Virus record (IMG/VR): IMGVR_UViG_3300005613_000193
Span: 1 to 37,722 of that record
Source of the DNA: a virus
DNA length: 37,722 nt
Reading direction: 5' to 3' (one strand)
Shown here: positions 1 to 8,163 of the stretch, one piece after another
How the letters are laid out: every line of letters starts with the position of its first letter
Numbering within the stretch: position 1 is the stretch's first letter
The notes under the pieces: generated by a model
What the model was told of the DNA's origin: nothing
Seen by the model: only the letters and a program-made list of their open reading frames with translations
Databases searched by the model: none
Position numbers and translations under genes: made by a program

Positions 1-123
1 ATTCTTAGGGTTAAAAAATTCACTTCCTGATTTACTGTTAAATTTATCCATATTCTATCTTTTGTTGAATCTGTAACAGTTGGATCTAACAATACTGTCT
101 TAAATGGTTCATCCTCTTCGTCC
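1..123. repeat. Terminal direct repeat (copy 1) marking circular contig
   Basis: Bases 1-123 match 37600-37722 exactly. The reading frame of the gp10-like tail gene passes through the join in frame, so the repeat is best read as the overlap left when a circular or circularly permuted genome is assembled. A genuine short terminal repeat inside a coding gene is less likely but not excluded. Circular permutation fits a headful-packaging phage with a P22-like terminase. Confidence 0.9.
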
Positions 124-1820
124 ATATAAACATCTACGTAAACAGGTGATGAATTTCCATCTAATAGGAACTCAATATGAGATATATAACATTTTCTACC
201 TTCTGATCTAAATGGATTAAAAGGGCTCATTGTAGCTTTGAAAGGTATAGATTTTGCTAATACACCACCACTTGTGTAGGCTGTATAAGCTGTAGTATCA
301 AGATCTAACGTTACTGATGTTGTTGTAGAAGCCAAAACTTCAACTGCTTGATCATTAATTTCTGTCATCCCAACGACTTCGGTTATTGAAACGAAATCCC
401 CAGCACTAAAACTTGAAGCTGCAACAGTGACCACTCCAGGATCTGCTTGTGTTATGCCTGTAATCGATTCAAAATAATCATCATAATCAAGATTTAATTG
501 ATAAATAATACTATTTTCATCGCCTGCTAGAGTCTTTTGCGTTGCTTTAGCTACACCTATTTTAGACCAAACCTCTTCTGTTGTACCCCATTCTCCCCAG
601 GATGGATGTGCATCTGATTTTAGAATCTCACTCCATGCTAATTCTTCGCCATCAAAAGTTTGTCCTAAAACACTGAAATTATAATCATAAGTTGCCCATG
701 TCTTTTCTTCATAATTATAGACTAAGGCTTTATCTTGAACGTCTACTGTTGTATCTCCACCAGATTTCTTATATAAAAATAAAAACTGTCCTATTTCTCT
801 ATCAAAACCGCCATAAGTTAGTTCAATATTTTCTTCATCTATCTTATCTGAAGTAAAGTAAGGTATCTTATTATCTATTCTTAAACTTTGTCTACCATCT
901 GTAGTTATTAGTGCCGTGCGTCCTAAGGAATTCAATTTATCTGCCCAAACAACCCCTGAAAAGGTTGCGTCTGTTCCTAAAACTGATGGAATCTTTCTAA
1001 CCAAATATGGATTAAAGACGTCTCTGGTTTTTTCTAATGTCCAAGTAGAACGTTGGAAAGTCATAACAATAATGTTTCCAAGAATATGAGCGCCCTTCAT
1101 CAATTCATATGTGTCTGCTGATAGTAATCCAGCTCCTGAAACATTAAAATTATCTCCGTTTCCAGCTGTATTTCTTATGCCAGAATATAAAACACCTTGA
1201 ACATAATGAACCCCACCAATCAAAGGACTGAAAAAGTTGATTCTTTCTCCAAACCAGATGACTTTAGTGGCTCTTGTTAAAGCTCCTAATGCAGGTGCTA
1301 TATATGCTGGATTGTCATCTACCCCTGTATTTGTATACTCTCCAACAACAGTGCCATTATAGACATATATAGATGACATTCCTTTACCAGTTAATACAAA
1401 ACGTTCATTTCCATCTTTGTCTAAATATGTTGTTCCAGATACGTAACTTTCATTACTAGTAATATTAAAATTATAATTTGGATCAATGGCTAATAATCTT
1501 GCATTAAAAGGAATTTGATAAAATTTATTATCAACATTAGAGTATCTATATAGATATTTCTGTGTAACAACAAGTAATTGGTTTGTAGAAGTTGCTGGTA
1601 ATATATTTTCAAATATCCCCATAACTCTTGTTCCATCTGTTTTATCACCAGCGTTAGAACCTAATCTATTACCGAATCTTGCAAATCCTTTTCTAGATTG
1701 AAGTTCTTGACGATAAATATAACCATTTTCTATTTCTTCAAATGCATCTGATGGATCAAGAAAGTTAACACCTTCTCTATCAATACCGCTTTTAAAACCT
1801 GTTATTTCATAGATTTCCAT
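1..1820 (-). CDS. P22 gp10-like tail/DNA-stabilisation protein (N-terminal and central part)
   Basis: The gene starts at ATG 1818-1820, directly after the stop of the upstream gene, whose last glycine codons supply the Shine-Dalgarno (GGGGGA). It runs off base 1 and finishes across the circular join at 37518, giving 633 aa in total. The protein starts MEIYEITGFKSGIDREG and holds many short beta-rich blocks of the type seen in propeller-like tail hub proteins. Near residues 480-545 it carries an FCCH-like module (ITGITQADPG, then TAYTAYTSGG), also present in two capsid-region proteins here. P22 gp10 is 472 aa, so this one is longer, partly because of the insert. Position after the gp4-like adaptor supports a tail-tube or plug role. 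I am fairly sure it is a tail structural protein, less sure of strict gp10 homology. Confidence 0.7.
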   Translation of the reverse strand, partial: MEIYEITGFKSGIDREGVNFLDPSDAFEEIENGYIYRQELQSRKGFARFGNRLGSNAGDKTDGTRVMGIFENILPATSTNQLLVVTQKYLYRYSNVDNKFYQIPFNARLLAIDPNYNFNITSNESYVSGTTYLDKDGNERFVLTGKGMSSIYVYNGTVVGEYTNTGVDDNPAYIAPALGALTRATKVIWFGERINFFSPLIGGVHYVQGVLYSGIRNTAGNGDNFNVSGAGLLSADTYELMKGAHILGNIIVMTFQRSTWTLEKTRDVFNPYLVRKIPSVLGTDATFSGVVWADKLNSLGRTALITTDGRQSLRIDNKIPYFTSDKIDEENIELTYGGFDREIGQFLFLYKKSGGDTTVDVQDKALVYNYEEKTWATYDYNFSVLGQTFDGEELAWSEILKSDAHPSWGEWGTTEEVWSKIGVAKATQKTLAGDENSIIYQLNLDYDDYFESITGITQADPGVVTVAASSFSAGDFVSITEVVGMTEINDQAVEVLASTTTSVTLDLDTTAYTAYTSGGVLAKSIPFKATMSPFNPFRSEGRKCYISHIEFLLDGNSSPVYVDVYMDEEDEPFKTVLLDPTVTDSTKDRIWINLTVNQEVNFLTLR

Positions 1821-2417
1821 TTATCCCCCAAAGAATACTACCCATACTTGTGTTGGATCAACTAAATTACCGTTTTGTGTATATGAATTTATTAAACATT
1901 TATCGACTTTTTTTACATTTCCAATTGTTGCATTACCTTGAATCGATACCAGTATACCACCATCACTTCCTCGAACTCCGTTGCCTAAAACTAAATAATT
2001 AACTGTAGGCAGGTTGGTTGTAAAATTAACCGTATATTTGCCTGTTGAAGCTCTCGTTACACTGGTAACATTATGTGAATAAACTAATGTAACAACACCT
2101 CCTGCTACATTAAATAATGCCAAAGCTCTTATACCCAATAACTGCATTACTGCAGTGTTTTTAACAAATGGTTGTATATCAAAACCAGCTATTTCTTTAG
2201 CATAATATACTAAATCCATGTTAGCGCCTAAAACAGGGCCGCCTACAGTTTCATCTTTAGGCATCTGTGCAAATTGATGTCTTCCTTCTTTTCCTCCTGT
2301 ATTCCAAAAATGATCGTTTTCCATTGAGCTTTTTATAAAGGCTGTATTAGCTAGCATTGGTGCTGCATTTTGAGCCACTGATTTAGTCTCATCTGGTGAA
2401 TTTTCTGTCCAAGCCAT
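1821..2417 (-). CDS. Minor virion protein, neck/tail type
   Basis: 198 aa with a clear AAGGAG site before the ATG. The first 70 residues are polar and contain DHFWNTGGKEGRHQFAQMP, a pattern common in small phage virion proteins. The C-terminal half is beta-rich, glycine-rich and ends in VWVVFFGG, like small fibre-knob or decoration domains. It sits between the gp4-like and gp10-like tail genes with no gap to the latter, so it is probably a tail or neck component translated with it. No enzymatic motif is visible. Exact role unknown. Confidence 0.6.
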   Translation of the reverse strand: MAWTENSPDETKSVAQNAAPMLANTAFIKSSMENDHFWNTGGKEGRHQFAQMPKDETVGGPVLGANMDLVYYAKEIAGFDIQPFVKNTAVMQLLGIRALALFNVAGGVVTLVYSHNVTSVTRASTGKYTVNFTTNLPTVNYLVLGNGVRGSDGGILVSIQGNATIGNVKKVDKCLINSYTQNGNLVDPTQVWVVFFGG

Positions 2418-2419
2418 AT

Positions 2420-2647
2420 CTATTCTCCTTCTTGTTCTAGTGTTTCTGGTGAAAAGTCTACTGTTATTCCTGTTGTATCTTCTATCACATCTTCAATAAA
2501 TTCTTCTACAACTGAATCTTGAGGAATTGCTTCATTAATATTCTTTATCGTTTTGTCAATCGATTTGCTTTTATGTCCTTTTATCATTCCACATGATGAC
2601 AAAATAAAAATTGAACTTAACAAAGTTAAAATTTTAATTATATTCAT
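2420..2647 (-). CDS. Small acidic lipoprotein (possible spanin-like)
   Basis: 75 aa. The N-terminus has lysine, a hydrophobic stretch (ILTLLSSIFILSS) and a lipobox-like LSSC, so Cys19 is the probable lipidation site. The mature part is short and strongly acidic, ending QEGE. It is preceded by a good AAGGAG site. Outer-membrane lipoproteins of this size are typical of phage o-spanins, and no other lysis gene is obvious. However, no paired inner-membrane spanin overlaps it. A virion-assembly or exclusion lipoprotein is equally possible. Confidence 0.6.
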   Translation of the reverse strand: MNIIKILTLLSSIFILSSCGMIKGHKSKSIDKTIKNINEAIPQDSVVEEFIEDVIEDTTGITVDFSPETLEQEGE

Positions 2648-2668
2648 TCTTCTCCTTATGTGGGAAAC

Positions 2669-2688
2669 GGGGGATCTAGAAAGCCCCC
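2669..2688. other. GC-rich hairpin between small late genes
   Basis: GGGGG (2669-2673) and CCCCC (2684-2688) enclose a 10-nt loop, in the gap between two minus-strand genes and just upstream of the lipoprotein Shine-Dalgarno. There is no clear U-run, so it is more likely a processing or attenuation element than a strong terminator. Confidence 0.4.
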
Positions 2689-2699
2689 TACAATCGCGC

Positions 2700-2909
2700 C
2701 TATTTGGCTTGACCTTTCATCCCTTTTTTCTTAGCTTTTTTATCTTTTTTTACTACTTTTATACATTCTTTTATTTCTGCCTTAAGTATTCGTTCCTTTA
2801 ACTTTTCTCTATCTTTAGGTTTCTCTAAATTTGCATGAAATTCATATATACCATTGCAGACTTTAGTAATAAATTTAGAGATCTTTTGTATTATTTTAGT
2901 TAATTTCAT
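2700..2909 (-). CDS. Small lysine-rich basic protein
   Basis: 69 aa from the ATG at 2909, chosen because AGGG lies 4 nt upstream; a longer in-frame start at 2945 lacks such a site. It overlaps the 3' end of the upstream gene by 14 bp, suggesting coupled translation. The sequence is helical, and the C-terminal third is nearly all Lys/Ala/Gly (KKDKKAKKKGMKGQAK). This could bind nucleic acid or acidic protein partners; the adjacent upstream gene is acidic. No family recognised. Confidence 0.6.
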   Translation of the reverse strand: MKLTKIIQKISKFITKVCNGIYEFHANLEKPKDREKLKERILKAEIKECIKVVKKDKKAKKKGMKGQAK

Positions 2910-3165
2910 AGTACCCTGACTCTGATAAAATTTCACATAAATCATCTAATAATGTATTAACGTCAATTCGTTGATATTTATTATCTTCATCTTCATTCAT
3001 CTCCTCTTTAGGATCATAATAAGCATAACCCTTATATAACTTTCTTTTTATATCGTCTAATTCAGATAATGCTAAATACATGTTAGATGCATTTTGAAAC
3101 AACTTTAGTTTGTTCAAGTCGTCTGAATCTTCGTTATCTAAATCAAACTTATAAAATACTTTCAT
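2896..3165 (-). CDS. Small acidic hypothetical protein
   Basis: 89 aa, rich in Asp/Glu and Tyr, starting MKVFYKFDLDNEDSDDLNKL. It is likely helical in residues 20-45 (NASNMYLALSELDDIKRKLY) and again at the C-terminus (LLDDLCEILSESGYYEIN). Short proteins of this layout, with a predicted all-helical fold, recur in phage structural clusters, but I do not recognise the family. The gene abuts the zinc-ribbon gene upstream and overlaps the basic protein downstream, so the three are translated as a unit. Confidence 0.6.
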   Translation of the reverse strand: MKVFYKFDLDNEDSDDLNKLKLFQNASNMYLALSELDDIKRKLYKGYAYYDPKEEMNEDEDNKYQRIDVNTLLDDLCEILSESGYYEIN

Positions 3166-3350
3166 TAAAATTCTCTATTTTTTTCTAAATACTTTTTCTT
3201 TTTTGGCCAATTATAGTCACTTGTGTGAGATAAACTAGCTCTTTTATTACAAAAATTACACTTGTTTGAATGAAAAGTTGCTACATGATTTTCTGGCCAA
3301 ACTGCATCATTTTTATAAGCACACTCTGAACATATATAGCCTTCTTTCAT
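3165..3350 (-). CDS. Small zinc-ribbon protein
   Basis: 61 aa with two cysteine pairs, CSEC (residues 7-10) and CNFC (31-34), plus the intervening WPENHVATFH segment. This layout (CxxC, WPxxHxAT, CxxC, then a terminal DYxW) resembles a small zinc-binding protein found in many phages near head-tail genes. Function is not established. Its position between adaptor and tail genes suggests a late role, perhaps in assembly. Confidence 0.65.
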   Translation of the reverse strand: MKEGYICSECAYKNDAVWPENHVATFHSNKCNFCNKRASLSHTSDYNWPKKKKYLEKNREF

Positions 3351-3357
3351 TTAAACC

Positions 3358-4041
3358 TCAAAATCTGGGCATAGGTCGACTATGCTTTACTTGATTATAT
3401 GTCTTAGTCATCAATAACTTTCTCTCATGAGCAAAATCTGCTGCTAACATTTGCCTAGCATTTGCCTCAAATCTATAGTCACGAGCATAATCCATTGCTG
3501 CACCATAGGCAATATATCTCATCCAATAATCAAAGGGCAGTTCATCTGTTGTATTTGTAAATTCAGAATTAATCTTATATCCATAAATATAAACAGTATA
3601 ATCATCATTAGGGACTGTTCTAAATGTCAGCTCATTACCATAATAAAGCATCTCTGTAGGATAACCTTCAACTAGTATATCTGTGTTGTTTACGCCCCAT
3701 CTAGAGAAGAAAACACCAGGGTCTTGATAGATCATTAGTCTATTCCAAGATATTGATTCATCCGCAGGGTCTTTTAATGTTATAAAGGCTTCTTGAGAGA
3801 TGTTTATAAAATCTGAGCTGGCTCCAACATCATTAAATGTATATACACTTGTTCCGTCTGTTATATCAAAAGATAATGTTCCATATTGCTCAAATAACTT
3901 TACGTCATTAGACATTGATAAAGTTATGAAATTATTAATATATTCAAACAAAGTAGCATCGCTAGAATCTGGATCATTTTCATTTCTACGACCTATTGCT
4001 AATCTCATTGTTCTTAAACAATCTGAAACATATTGTGCCAT
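3358..4041 (-). CDS. P22 gp4-like head-tail adaptor
   Basis: 227 aa. The N-terminal half has helix-forming segments (YVSDCLRTMRLAIG, LFEYINNFITLSM). The central part is beta-rich, and the end is helical with a basic, proline-containing tail (HSRPMPRF). This fits portal-binding adaptors of the P22 gp4 family (166 aa), which attach to the portal ring after DNA packaging. Order portal, scaffold, capsid, decoration, adaptor, tail hub also matches. The start lies 1 bp after the stop of the upstream gene. Confident in adaptor role, moderate on family. Confidence 0.7.
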   Translation of the reverse strand: MAQYVSDCLRTMRLAIGRRNENDPDSSDATLFEYINNFITLSMSNDVKLFEQYGTLSFDITDGTSVYTFNDVGASSDFINISQEAFITLKDPADESISWNRLMIYQDPGVFFSRWGVNNTDILVEGYPTEMLYYGNELTFRTVPNDDYTVYIYGYKINSEFTNTTDELPFDYWMRYIAYGAAMDYARDYRFEANARQMLAADFAHERKLLMTKTYNQVKHSRPMPRF

Positions 4042-4042
4042 A

Positions 4043-4492
4043 TTAATTCTCTCTTACTGTTCTTATAGAAAATCTAGGTACTTTATGCGATACTCTGCTC
4101 TCTTGGCTTCCATCTGCATTATCGTACATTTTCCATTGATTTGTTCCTTTATTCATTAAATAGTCAACGATATATCTTGGCAACTCATATGTTTTGCCAG
4201 GATATAAATCCATCTTAAAATCTATCATATGATCTGAAACATATACTGGTAACATGTTTTCTGGTTGATCATTTCTTCCAAATACAATCTTTTCTTTCGG
4301 ATGTAATTCAATTGGACATGGTTTGATTGGATATCTATTTATTTTAAGCTTTTTATTCGCTTCTCTCGCGGCTTTATTATATCTGATGTATTCAGTTAGT
4401 GTAGTTAATGGCATAGCATTAATTTCATTAACTTCTGGTTTAGCTTTCTCTAAAACCTTATCTATTTTAGTCTCTTCTTTTTGTTTACTCAT
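4043..4492 (-). CDS. Capsid-cluster hypothetical protein
   Basis: 149 aa with an AGAGGA site before ATG. A lysine/glutamate-rich N-terminus (1-25) is followed by a helical basic segment (EYIRYNKAAREANKKLKINRYP). A compact C-terminal domain follows with LYPGKTYELPRYIVDYLMNKG, a pattern common in minor phage head proteins next to the coat gene. No catalytic motif. It is likely a minor head or connector protein because of its place between decoration and adaptor genes. Confidence 0.55.
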   Translation of the reverse strand: MSKQKEETKIDKVLEKAKPEVNEINAMPLTTLTEYIRYNKAAREANKKLKINRYPIKPCPIELHPKEKIVFGRNDQPENMLPVYVSDHMIDFKMDLYPGKTYELPRYIVDYLMNKGTNQWKMYDNADGSQESRVSHKVPRFSIRTVREN

Positions 4493-4500
4493 ATTTCCTC

Positions 4501-4818
4501 TTATTGATTATAATAGAACTCTTGTTCTATTAAATTTACGTTCCCACCACTAACATAAGCTGTATAATCTGTTGAATCTATGTACTCTGATGTTAAGGGG
4601 TCTTTTAATTTAAAATTTTGTGTGTCAACGACTTCTATTAGATATCTGTTTTCATTGATTTGATCACTTCCTCTATGTACAGGCATTTGTCCATCTAAAT
4701 CCATTATGCGAACATAATCACCAGTCGCAAAATCATTCGCTAATGTTGTTGTAACTACGCATGGATCAGCGTTAGTTATATTTGATATTGCGTATCTATG
4801 TTCTGTTTGACCGGTCAT
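4501..4818 (-). CDS. FCCH-like domain small capsid-region protein
   Basis: 105 aa, almost entirely one beta-rich module: ISNITNADPCVVTTT near residue 12, then DFATGDYVRIMDLDGQMP, a QINENRYLIEVV strand and a closing TAYVSGG. The same module occurs in the 239-aa protein just upstream and in the gp10-like protein. It resembles the E1 FCCH-like folds annotated in phage structural proteins. It is probably a stand-alone decoration or connector domain produced by duplication. Ribosome site is weak (TTAGGT). Confidence 0.6.
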   Translation of the reverse strand: MTGQTEHRYAISNITNADPCVVTTTLANDFATGDYVRIMDLDGQMPVHRGSDQINENRYLIEVVDTQNFKLKDPLTSEYIDSTDYTAYVSGGNVNLIEQEFYYNQ

Positions 4819-4834
4819 TTTTTTACCTAACTTA

Positions 4835-4863
4835 ATGCTGGATACTTTTTACATACCCAGCAT
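4835..4863 (-). other. Intercistronic hairpin downstream of decoration gene
   Basis: On the minus-strand RNA, AUGCUGGGUAU and GUAUCCAGCAU form an 11-bp stem with two G-U pairs and a 7-nt loop. No U-run follows, so it is probably not a simple terminator. It may protect the 3' end of abundant capsid and decoration mRNA or reduce read-through into downstream genes. A second weaker inverted repeat lies at 4873-4895. Confidence 0.55.
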
Positions 4864-4893
4864 GATTTCTTTAAGCTACTTATATTAAGTAGT

Positions 4894-5613
4894 TTATCCT
4901 ATATCACCTAGGTTGGTGATTTGTCCCAACTTGGTTGCCTTTATGAAGAGTACGTCTCCGTCTCCACCTACGCAATCAGTCCCAATGGTCATCTTGTATG
5001 TAATAGGATCGTACTCAAACGCTGAACTTAACGCTTGTGTTCTTGAGATTCCTATTACGCTACCATCTGATACATATGCTGTATAAGCTGATGAATCAAT
5101 ATCTTCACCAGTGATTGGATCTTGTAATGAAAACGTATCAGCAGTAAGAACTGTGATGCTATAACGATTGTTATTTAGTTGGTCCATACCACGAGCTGTT
5201 GGCATATCTGGGCCAAGATCAGTAATACGAACTTCCCAACCTGTTGCCATACCGTGAGCAACCGCAGTAACTACACAAGGATCTGCTTGTGTTATGCCTG
5301 TGATAGCTGTTCTATACTCTGTTACTCCACCACTTGTATTAGCTGGTGTAAAGCCATTAGTAGTTCCTTGAATAAAGTTATATGCGTTTCCGCCGTCACT
5401 TTTAAGAACTGCTTGCTTATATGAATAAGCTGCTGTTGTTTGATCTTTAAACCATACAGCATATGGAATTCCAGCTGCTGTGCTAGTCCAATCAGTTAAG
5501 TTATAAACTTCTAACATGTCTGCATCAAAGTTTAATGTTAATGTATAAGCTGCGCCTCCAGAGATTAACTGAAATCCTTCAGTCATTGTTCTGCCTTCAA
5601 ATAAATCTGCCAT
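4894..5613 (-). CDS. Decoration/head fibre-like protein with FCCH-like domain
   Basis: 239 aa, starting 11 bp after the major capsid stop with a good ribosome site. The N-terminal 90 residues are beta-rich (GGAAYTLTLNFDADMLEVYNL, shortened here to its key LNFDADM core). Residues 105-180 form the FCCH-like module (ITGITQADPCVV to TAYVSDGSV). The last 50 residues contain GTDCVGGDGDVLFIKATKL. The gene directly follows the coat gene, where phages often encode abundant capsid decoration proteins. The role is inferred from position and composition. Confidence 0.55.
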   Translation of the reverse strand: MADLFEGRTMTEGFQLISGGAAYTLTLNFDADMLEVYNLTDWTSTAAGIPYAVWFKDQTTAAYSYKQAVLKSDGGNAYNFIQGTTNGFTPANTSGGVTEYRTAITGITQADPCVVTAVAHGMATGWEVRITDLGPDMPTARGMDQLNNNRYSITVLTADTFSLQDPITGEDIDSSAYTAYVSDGSVIGISRTQALSSAFEYDPITYKMTIGTDCVGGDGDVLFIKATKLGQITNLGDIG

Positions 5614-5624
5614 AATATTTCTCC

Positions 5625-6557
5625 CTAAGCTTTAGTTGATAGTAATGTAACAATATGTGAATCGTCTAATATCGCTGCATTAAACCAAGCTGTGAATCCC
5701 ATTGACTGAGATCTGTTTAAATAATCATTGAATCCAAGTGGCTTCATGATCATTTCTGTAGCTACTTCATCAATAGATACGTATCCATAAGCATTCGCTC
5801 CAATGAATGTATTGTTATACACTGCTGGGTCTGCACTACTTACTTCTACTAATGTTGATGTTACCCATCTAGCTTCATCTGTAGAACCATATTCAGCTTG
5901 AAGAACAGACTCTTGTGAACCATACTGTGAAGTAGGTATAAAAGCGTCTAATGCTCTAATATCTGATTTTAGTTTTACGTGAGCCGCAACCCAATATGCT
6001 GCTTCTACAGGACCTGTTCCAAATCTTGAAGAACCATCTACAGTTGGTGTCATTTTTTCTGTGTTGTTTTCGTCTAAGTATGCAATCGCACGGTCGACAT
6101 CTGTTTGAGTTAACTCTGTGATAGCGTTTCCGTTAACACCGTTAAGACAAGAAATTTGTGGAACTGAAGAATCCCAAACATCTCTTGTTACTTTGTCTAA
6201 CATTGTGTGCATACATTGTGAAAGATTGTCAGCAGTTTCATTTGCTGTGTCATCTTCAACAACTAGTAAAACTTTTCTAGAAAGCAACACTAATTTACCG
6301 AACTCTTGAACAGTAACATTAATGTCAAACTTTTGAACTGTTTCTGGTGCTGGATCTATACCTTCAGATAATACAACAGGATCTGAATTTAGATTTTCTT
6401 GTCTTCTAAATGCGATAGTGTCTGTATTTTTTGATGGTAATGAAAATGATCTACCAAATAAATTATGAATATTATGTGGCTTTGATCTTTGCAATAAAGC
6501 TCTATGTGCCCATCTGTCGGCCATAGAACCATATTCTGTGGTAGTTGTTACTGCCAT
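5625..6557 (-). CDS. Major capsid protein, N4-gp56 type
   Basis: 310 aa with a strong AAGGAG site. Near residue 45 the motif KNTDTIAFRRQENL, followed by a glycine/proline-rich loop and NVTVQEFGKLVLLSRK, is typical of the N4-gp56 family of HK97-fold coat proteins. The C-terminus (DYLNRSQSMGFTAWFNAAIL and ending VTLLSTKA) also fits. The gene sits directly downstream of the scaffold gene, as expected. P22 coat protein is 430 aa; this one lacks an obvious large insertion domain. Confidence 0.88.
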   Translation of the reverse strand: MAVTTTTEYGSMADRWAHRALLQRSKPHNIHNLFGRSFSLPSKNTDTIAFRRQENLNSDPVVLSEGIDPAPETVQKFDINVTVQEFGKLVLLSRKVLLVVEDDTANETADNLSQCMHTMLDKVTRDVWDSSVPQISCLNGVNGNAITELTQTDVDRAIAYLDENNTEKMTPTVDGSSRFGTGPVEAAYWVAAHVKLKSDIRALDAFIPTSQYGSQESVLQAEYGSTDEARWVTSTLVEVSSADPAVYNNTFIGANAYGYVSIDEVATEMIMKPLGFNDYLNRSQSMGFTAWFNAAILDDSHIVTLLSTKA

Positions 6558-6578
6558 ATTATCTCCTTATAGTCCAAC

Positions 6579-7220
6579 CTACCGTTTCCGCTTGCTTTGT
6601 CTCCATGCTGCAAATTCTGAATCTGACATGTTCATCAAGTCAATTGCTTCATTCATCCCTGCTGACTTTGGGATACTACCAGGTGAACCAGGTGCATCCT
6701 TTTTAACAACAGGAGGTTTGTTTAAAGCAATCTTTTGCTTAGGTGTTAACTTATCCATTAACTCCCATGCCTCTTCATATCTATTTGTTGCAGCATTTAT
6801 TGCTGAAACTAGGTTGGGTTTTTGTTTTAAAAAATCACTTAATTTTTCGTTTATTAATTCTGCTTTTTCTGGATTCTGTTTCATCCAGAGCTTCTCTTCA
6901 ATTTCCCTCATATACTGAGTTTTCATTGAAGCTTCTCTTTTGAGATATTCGCCTTTTGTCATTGCCTCATATTGACTTTCGTCTTCTTCTGGCTCTGGTT
7001 GCTTTTGCTTCTGTCCGTATTCTCTTAAAATACGATTCTCAGCTTCAGCTTCTTGGCGTTTTCTTCTCTCTTTTTGTAGTGCTGATAAAGGAACATTTTG
7101 TTCTTTCACCTCTTCAACTACGCTTTCAGCTTCATTTGATTCAGGTTGTTGCGGTTGTTCTGCAACTTCTTGAGTCTCTTGAACTTCTTGTTCTACAGCT
7201 ACGGTTTCTGTATCGGACAT
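6579..7220 (-). CDS. Scaffolding protein
   Basis: 213 aa. The first 55 residues are acidic and Glu/Gln/Val-rich. Residues 48-120 form a charged helical or coiled-coil region (QKERRKRQEAEAENRILREY). The C-terminus is short and basic (AAWRQSKRKR), as needed for electrostatic coat binding. Layout and position immediately upstream of the coat gene are those of phage scaffolds that guide procapsid assembly and then exit. P22 gp8 is 303 aa. Confidence 0.8.
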   Translation of the reverse strand: MSDTETVAVEQEVQETQEVAEQPQQPESNEAESVVEEVKEQNVPLSALQKERRKRQEAEAENRILREYGQKQKQPEPEEDESQYEAMTKGEYLKREASMKTQYMREIEEKLWMKQNPEKAELINEKLSDFLKQKPNLVSAINAATNRYEEAWELMDKLTPKQKIALNKPPVVKKDAPGSPGSIPKSAGMNEAIDLMNMSDSEFAAWRQSKRKR

Positions 7221-7252
7221 TGGGATCTCCCGTTATAACGTGAAACAGCCTT

Positions 7253-7642
7253 TCACGATGGCATTGCGCCCTTTGCTTGTAGGTAGGCGACACCTTCTTT
7301 GTTAAACTCGACTTTGAGCTTTTCACCTGGTTTCTTAGGTGCTACCATCCATAGTAGTTCGCATATACTTCTTGTATTATTTACATAATACACAAGTGAA
7401 TTGCTTACAAATTTAGGTAGATTTTTTGTTAATTTAGGTTCACTAACCTTAAATTGTGAAGGATCTAATTTGTCAAACTTCGCATGGAAGGTTAAAAAAT
7501 ATGTTCCTTTGATATGACCATGTGATCTAACGATTTTCTCAATAAATTCATTTATAATTTTTTTAAGCGATGTTTTTTCATCGATAAACTTACTGGGTAA
7601 TATTAGATTACTAACAGGATCGCGACTCATTCTCATCGACAT
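7253..7642 (-). CDS. Capsid-cluster protein of unknown function
   Basis: 129 aa, between the scaffold gene and the first HNH gene. Three in-frame ATG codons lie within 15 bp (7642, 7636, 7630); the middle one overlaps a TGA in another frame as ATGA, so the exact start is uncertain. The sequence has a beta-rich core (GTYFLTFHAKFDKL) and KPGEKLKVEFNKEGVAYLQAKG near the end. No recognised motif. Co-transcription with scaffold suggests a minor head or assembly role. Confidence 0.55.
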   Translation of the reverse strand: MSMRMSRDPVSNLILPSKFIDEKTSLKKIINEFIEKIVRSHGHIKGTYFLTFHAKFDKLDPSQFKVSEPKLTKNLPKFVSNSLVYYVNNTRSICELLWMVAPKKPGEKLKVEFNKEGVAYLQAKGAMPS

Positions 7643-7695
7643 AAATTCACCATTGGTTTAAACTTATTATTATGAAAAAGAATGGAGATCCAATT

Positions 7696-8163
7696 ATGAA
7701 ACGGAACAGCAAAGTACTTATAGTTTGTCCAATTTGTAACAAAGAATTTTTTACACATTTTTATAGACTTAAGAACACTAAACTTGTTTGTTGTTCTAAT
7801 GACTGTAAATATAAATTGATTAAACTTAATTCTACTATTACTAGAAAATGTATTCTTTGTAATAAAGAATTTGATTTTGTTAAATCGAAAAATAGAGGCA
7901 AAAGACCTAACATCTATTGTTCTCTTGAATGTGCTTATAAAGGAAAAATTTCTACTGGAGATTCTCTTTATAGAAAAACAGCTTACGAAAATTTTCCTAG
8001 ATCTTGTCATTTTTGCAATAAAGATGACAATACTCTTCAAGTTCATCATATTGATCATGATAGATTTAATAATGAAATTTCTAATCTTATTATTCTTTGT
8101 CGTAAATGTCATGTCAAACTACATTCCCTTATGCGTAAATTACATTCCGCTTTTGCCACGTAA
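7696..8163 (+). CDS. HNH homing-type endonuclease 1
   Basis: 155 aa from ATG 7696, chosen because GGAG lies 8 nt upstream; an earlier ATG at 7672 lacks a site. Two treble-clef-like cysteine pairs (CPICNKEF ... CCSNDC; CILCNKEF ... YCSLEC) precede a C-terminal HNH domain (CHFC, LQVHHIDHDRFNNEISNL, CRKCH). It is on the opposite strand to all surrounding late genes, which is typical of a free-standing mobile endonuclease. Its last 24 nt overlap the 3' end of the convergent 62-aa gene, and each gene supplies the other's stop region. The domain looks intact. Confidence 0.85.
   Translation: MKRNSKVLIVCPICNKEFFTHFYRLKNTKLVCCSNDCKYKLIKLNSTITRKCILCNKEFDFVKSKNRGKRPNIYCSLECAYKGKISTGDSLYRKTAYENFPRSCHFCNKDDNTLQVHHIDHDRFNNEISNLIILCRKCHVKLHSLMRKLHSAFAT

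Noticed and set aside
1-123. True short direct terminal repeats as in T7-like phages
   Set aside because: The repeat lies inside an intact gene and the terminase is P22-like, so circular assembly overlap is more likely.
6538-7243. Plus-strand ORFs opposite the scaffold gene
   Set aside because: They are antisense to a well-supported scaffold gene and lack starts with ribosome sites.
7633-8112. Minus-strand 159-aa ORF opposite HNH 1
   Set aside because: It is antisense to a clear HNH gene; only its last few residues might be an old gene end.
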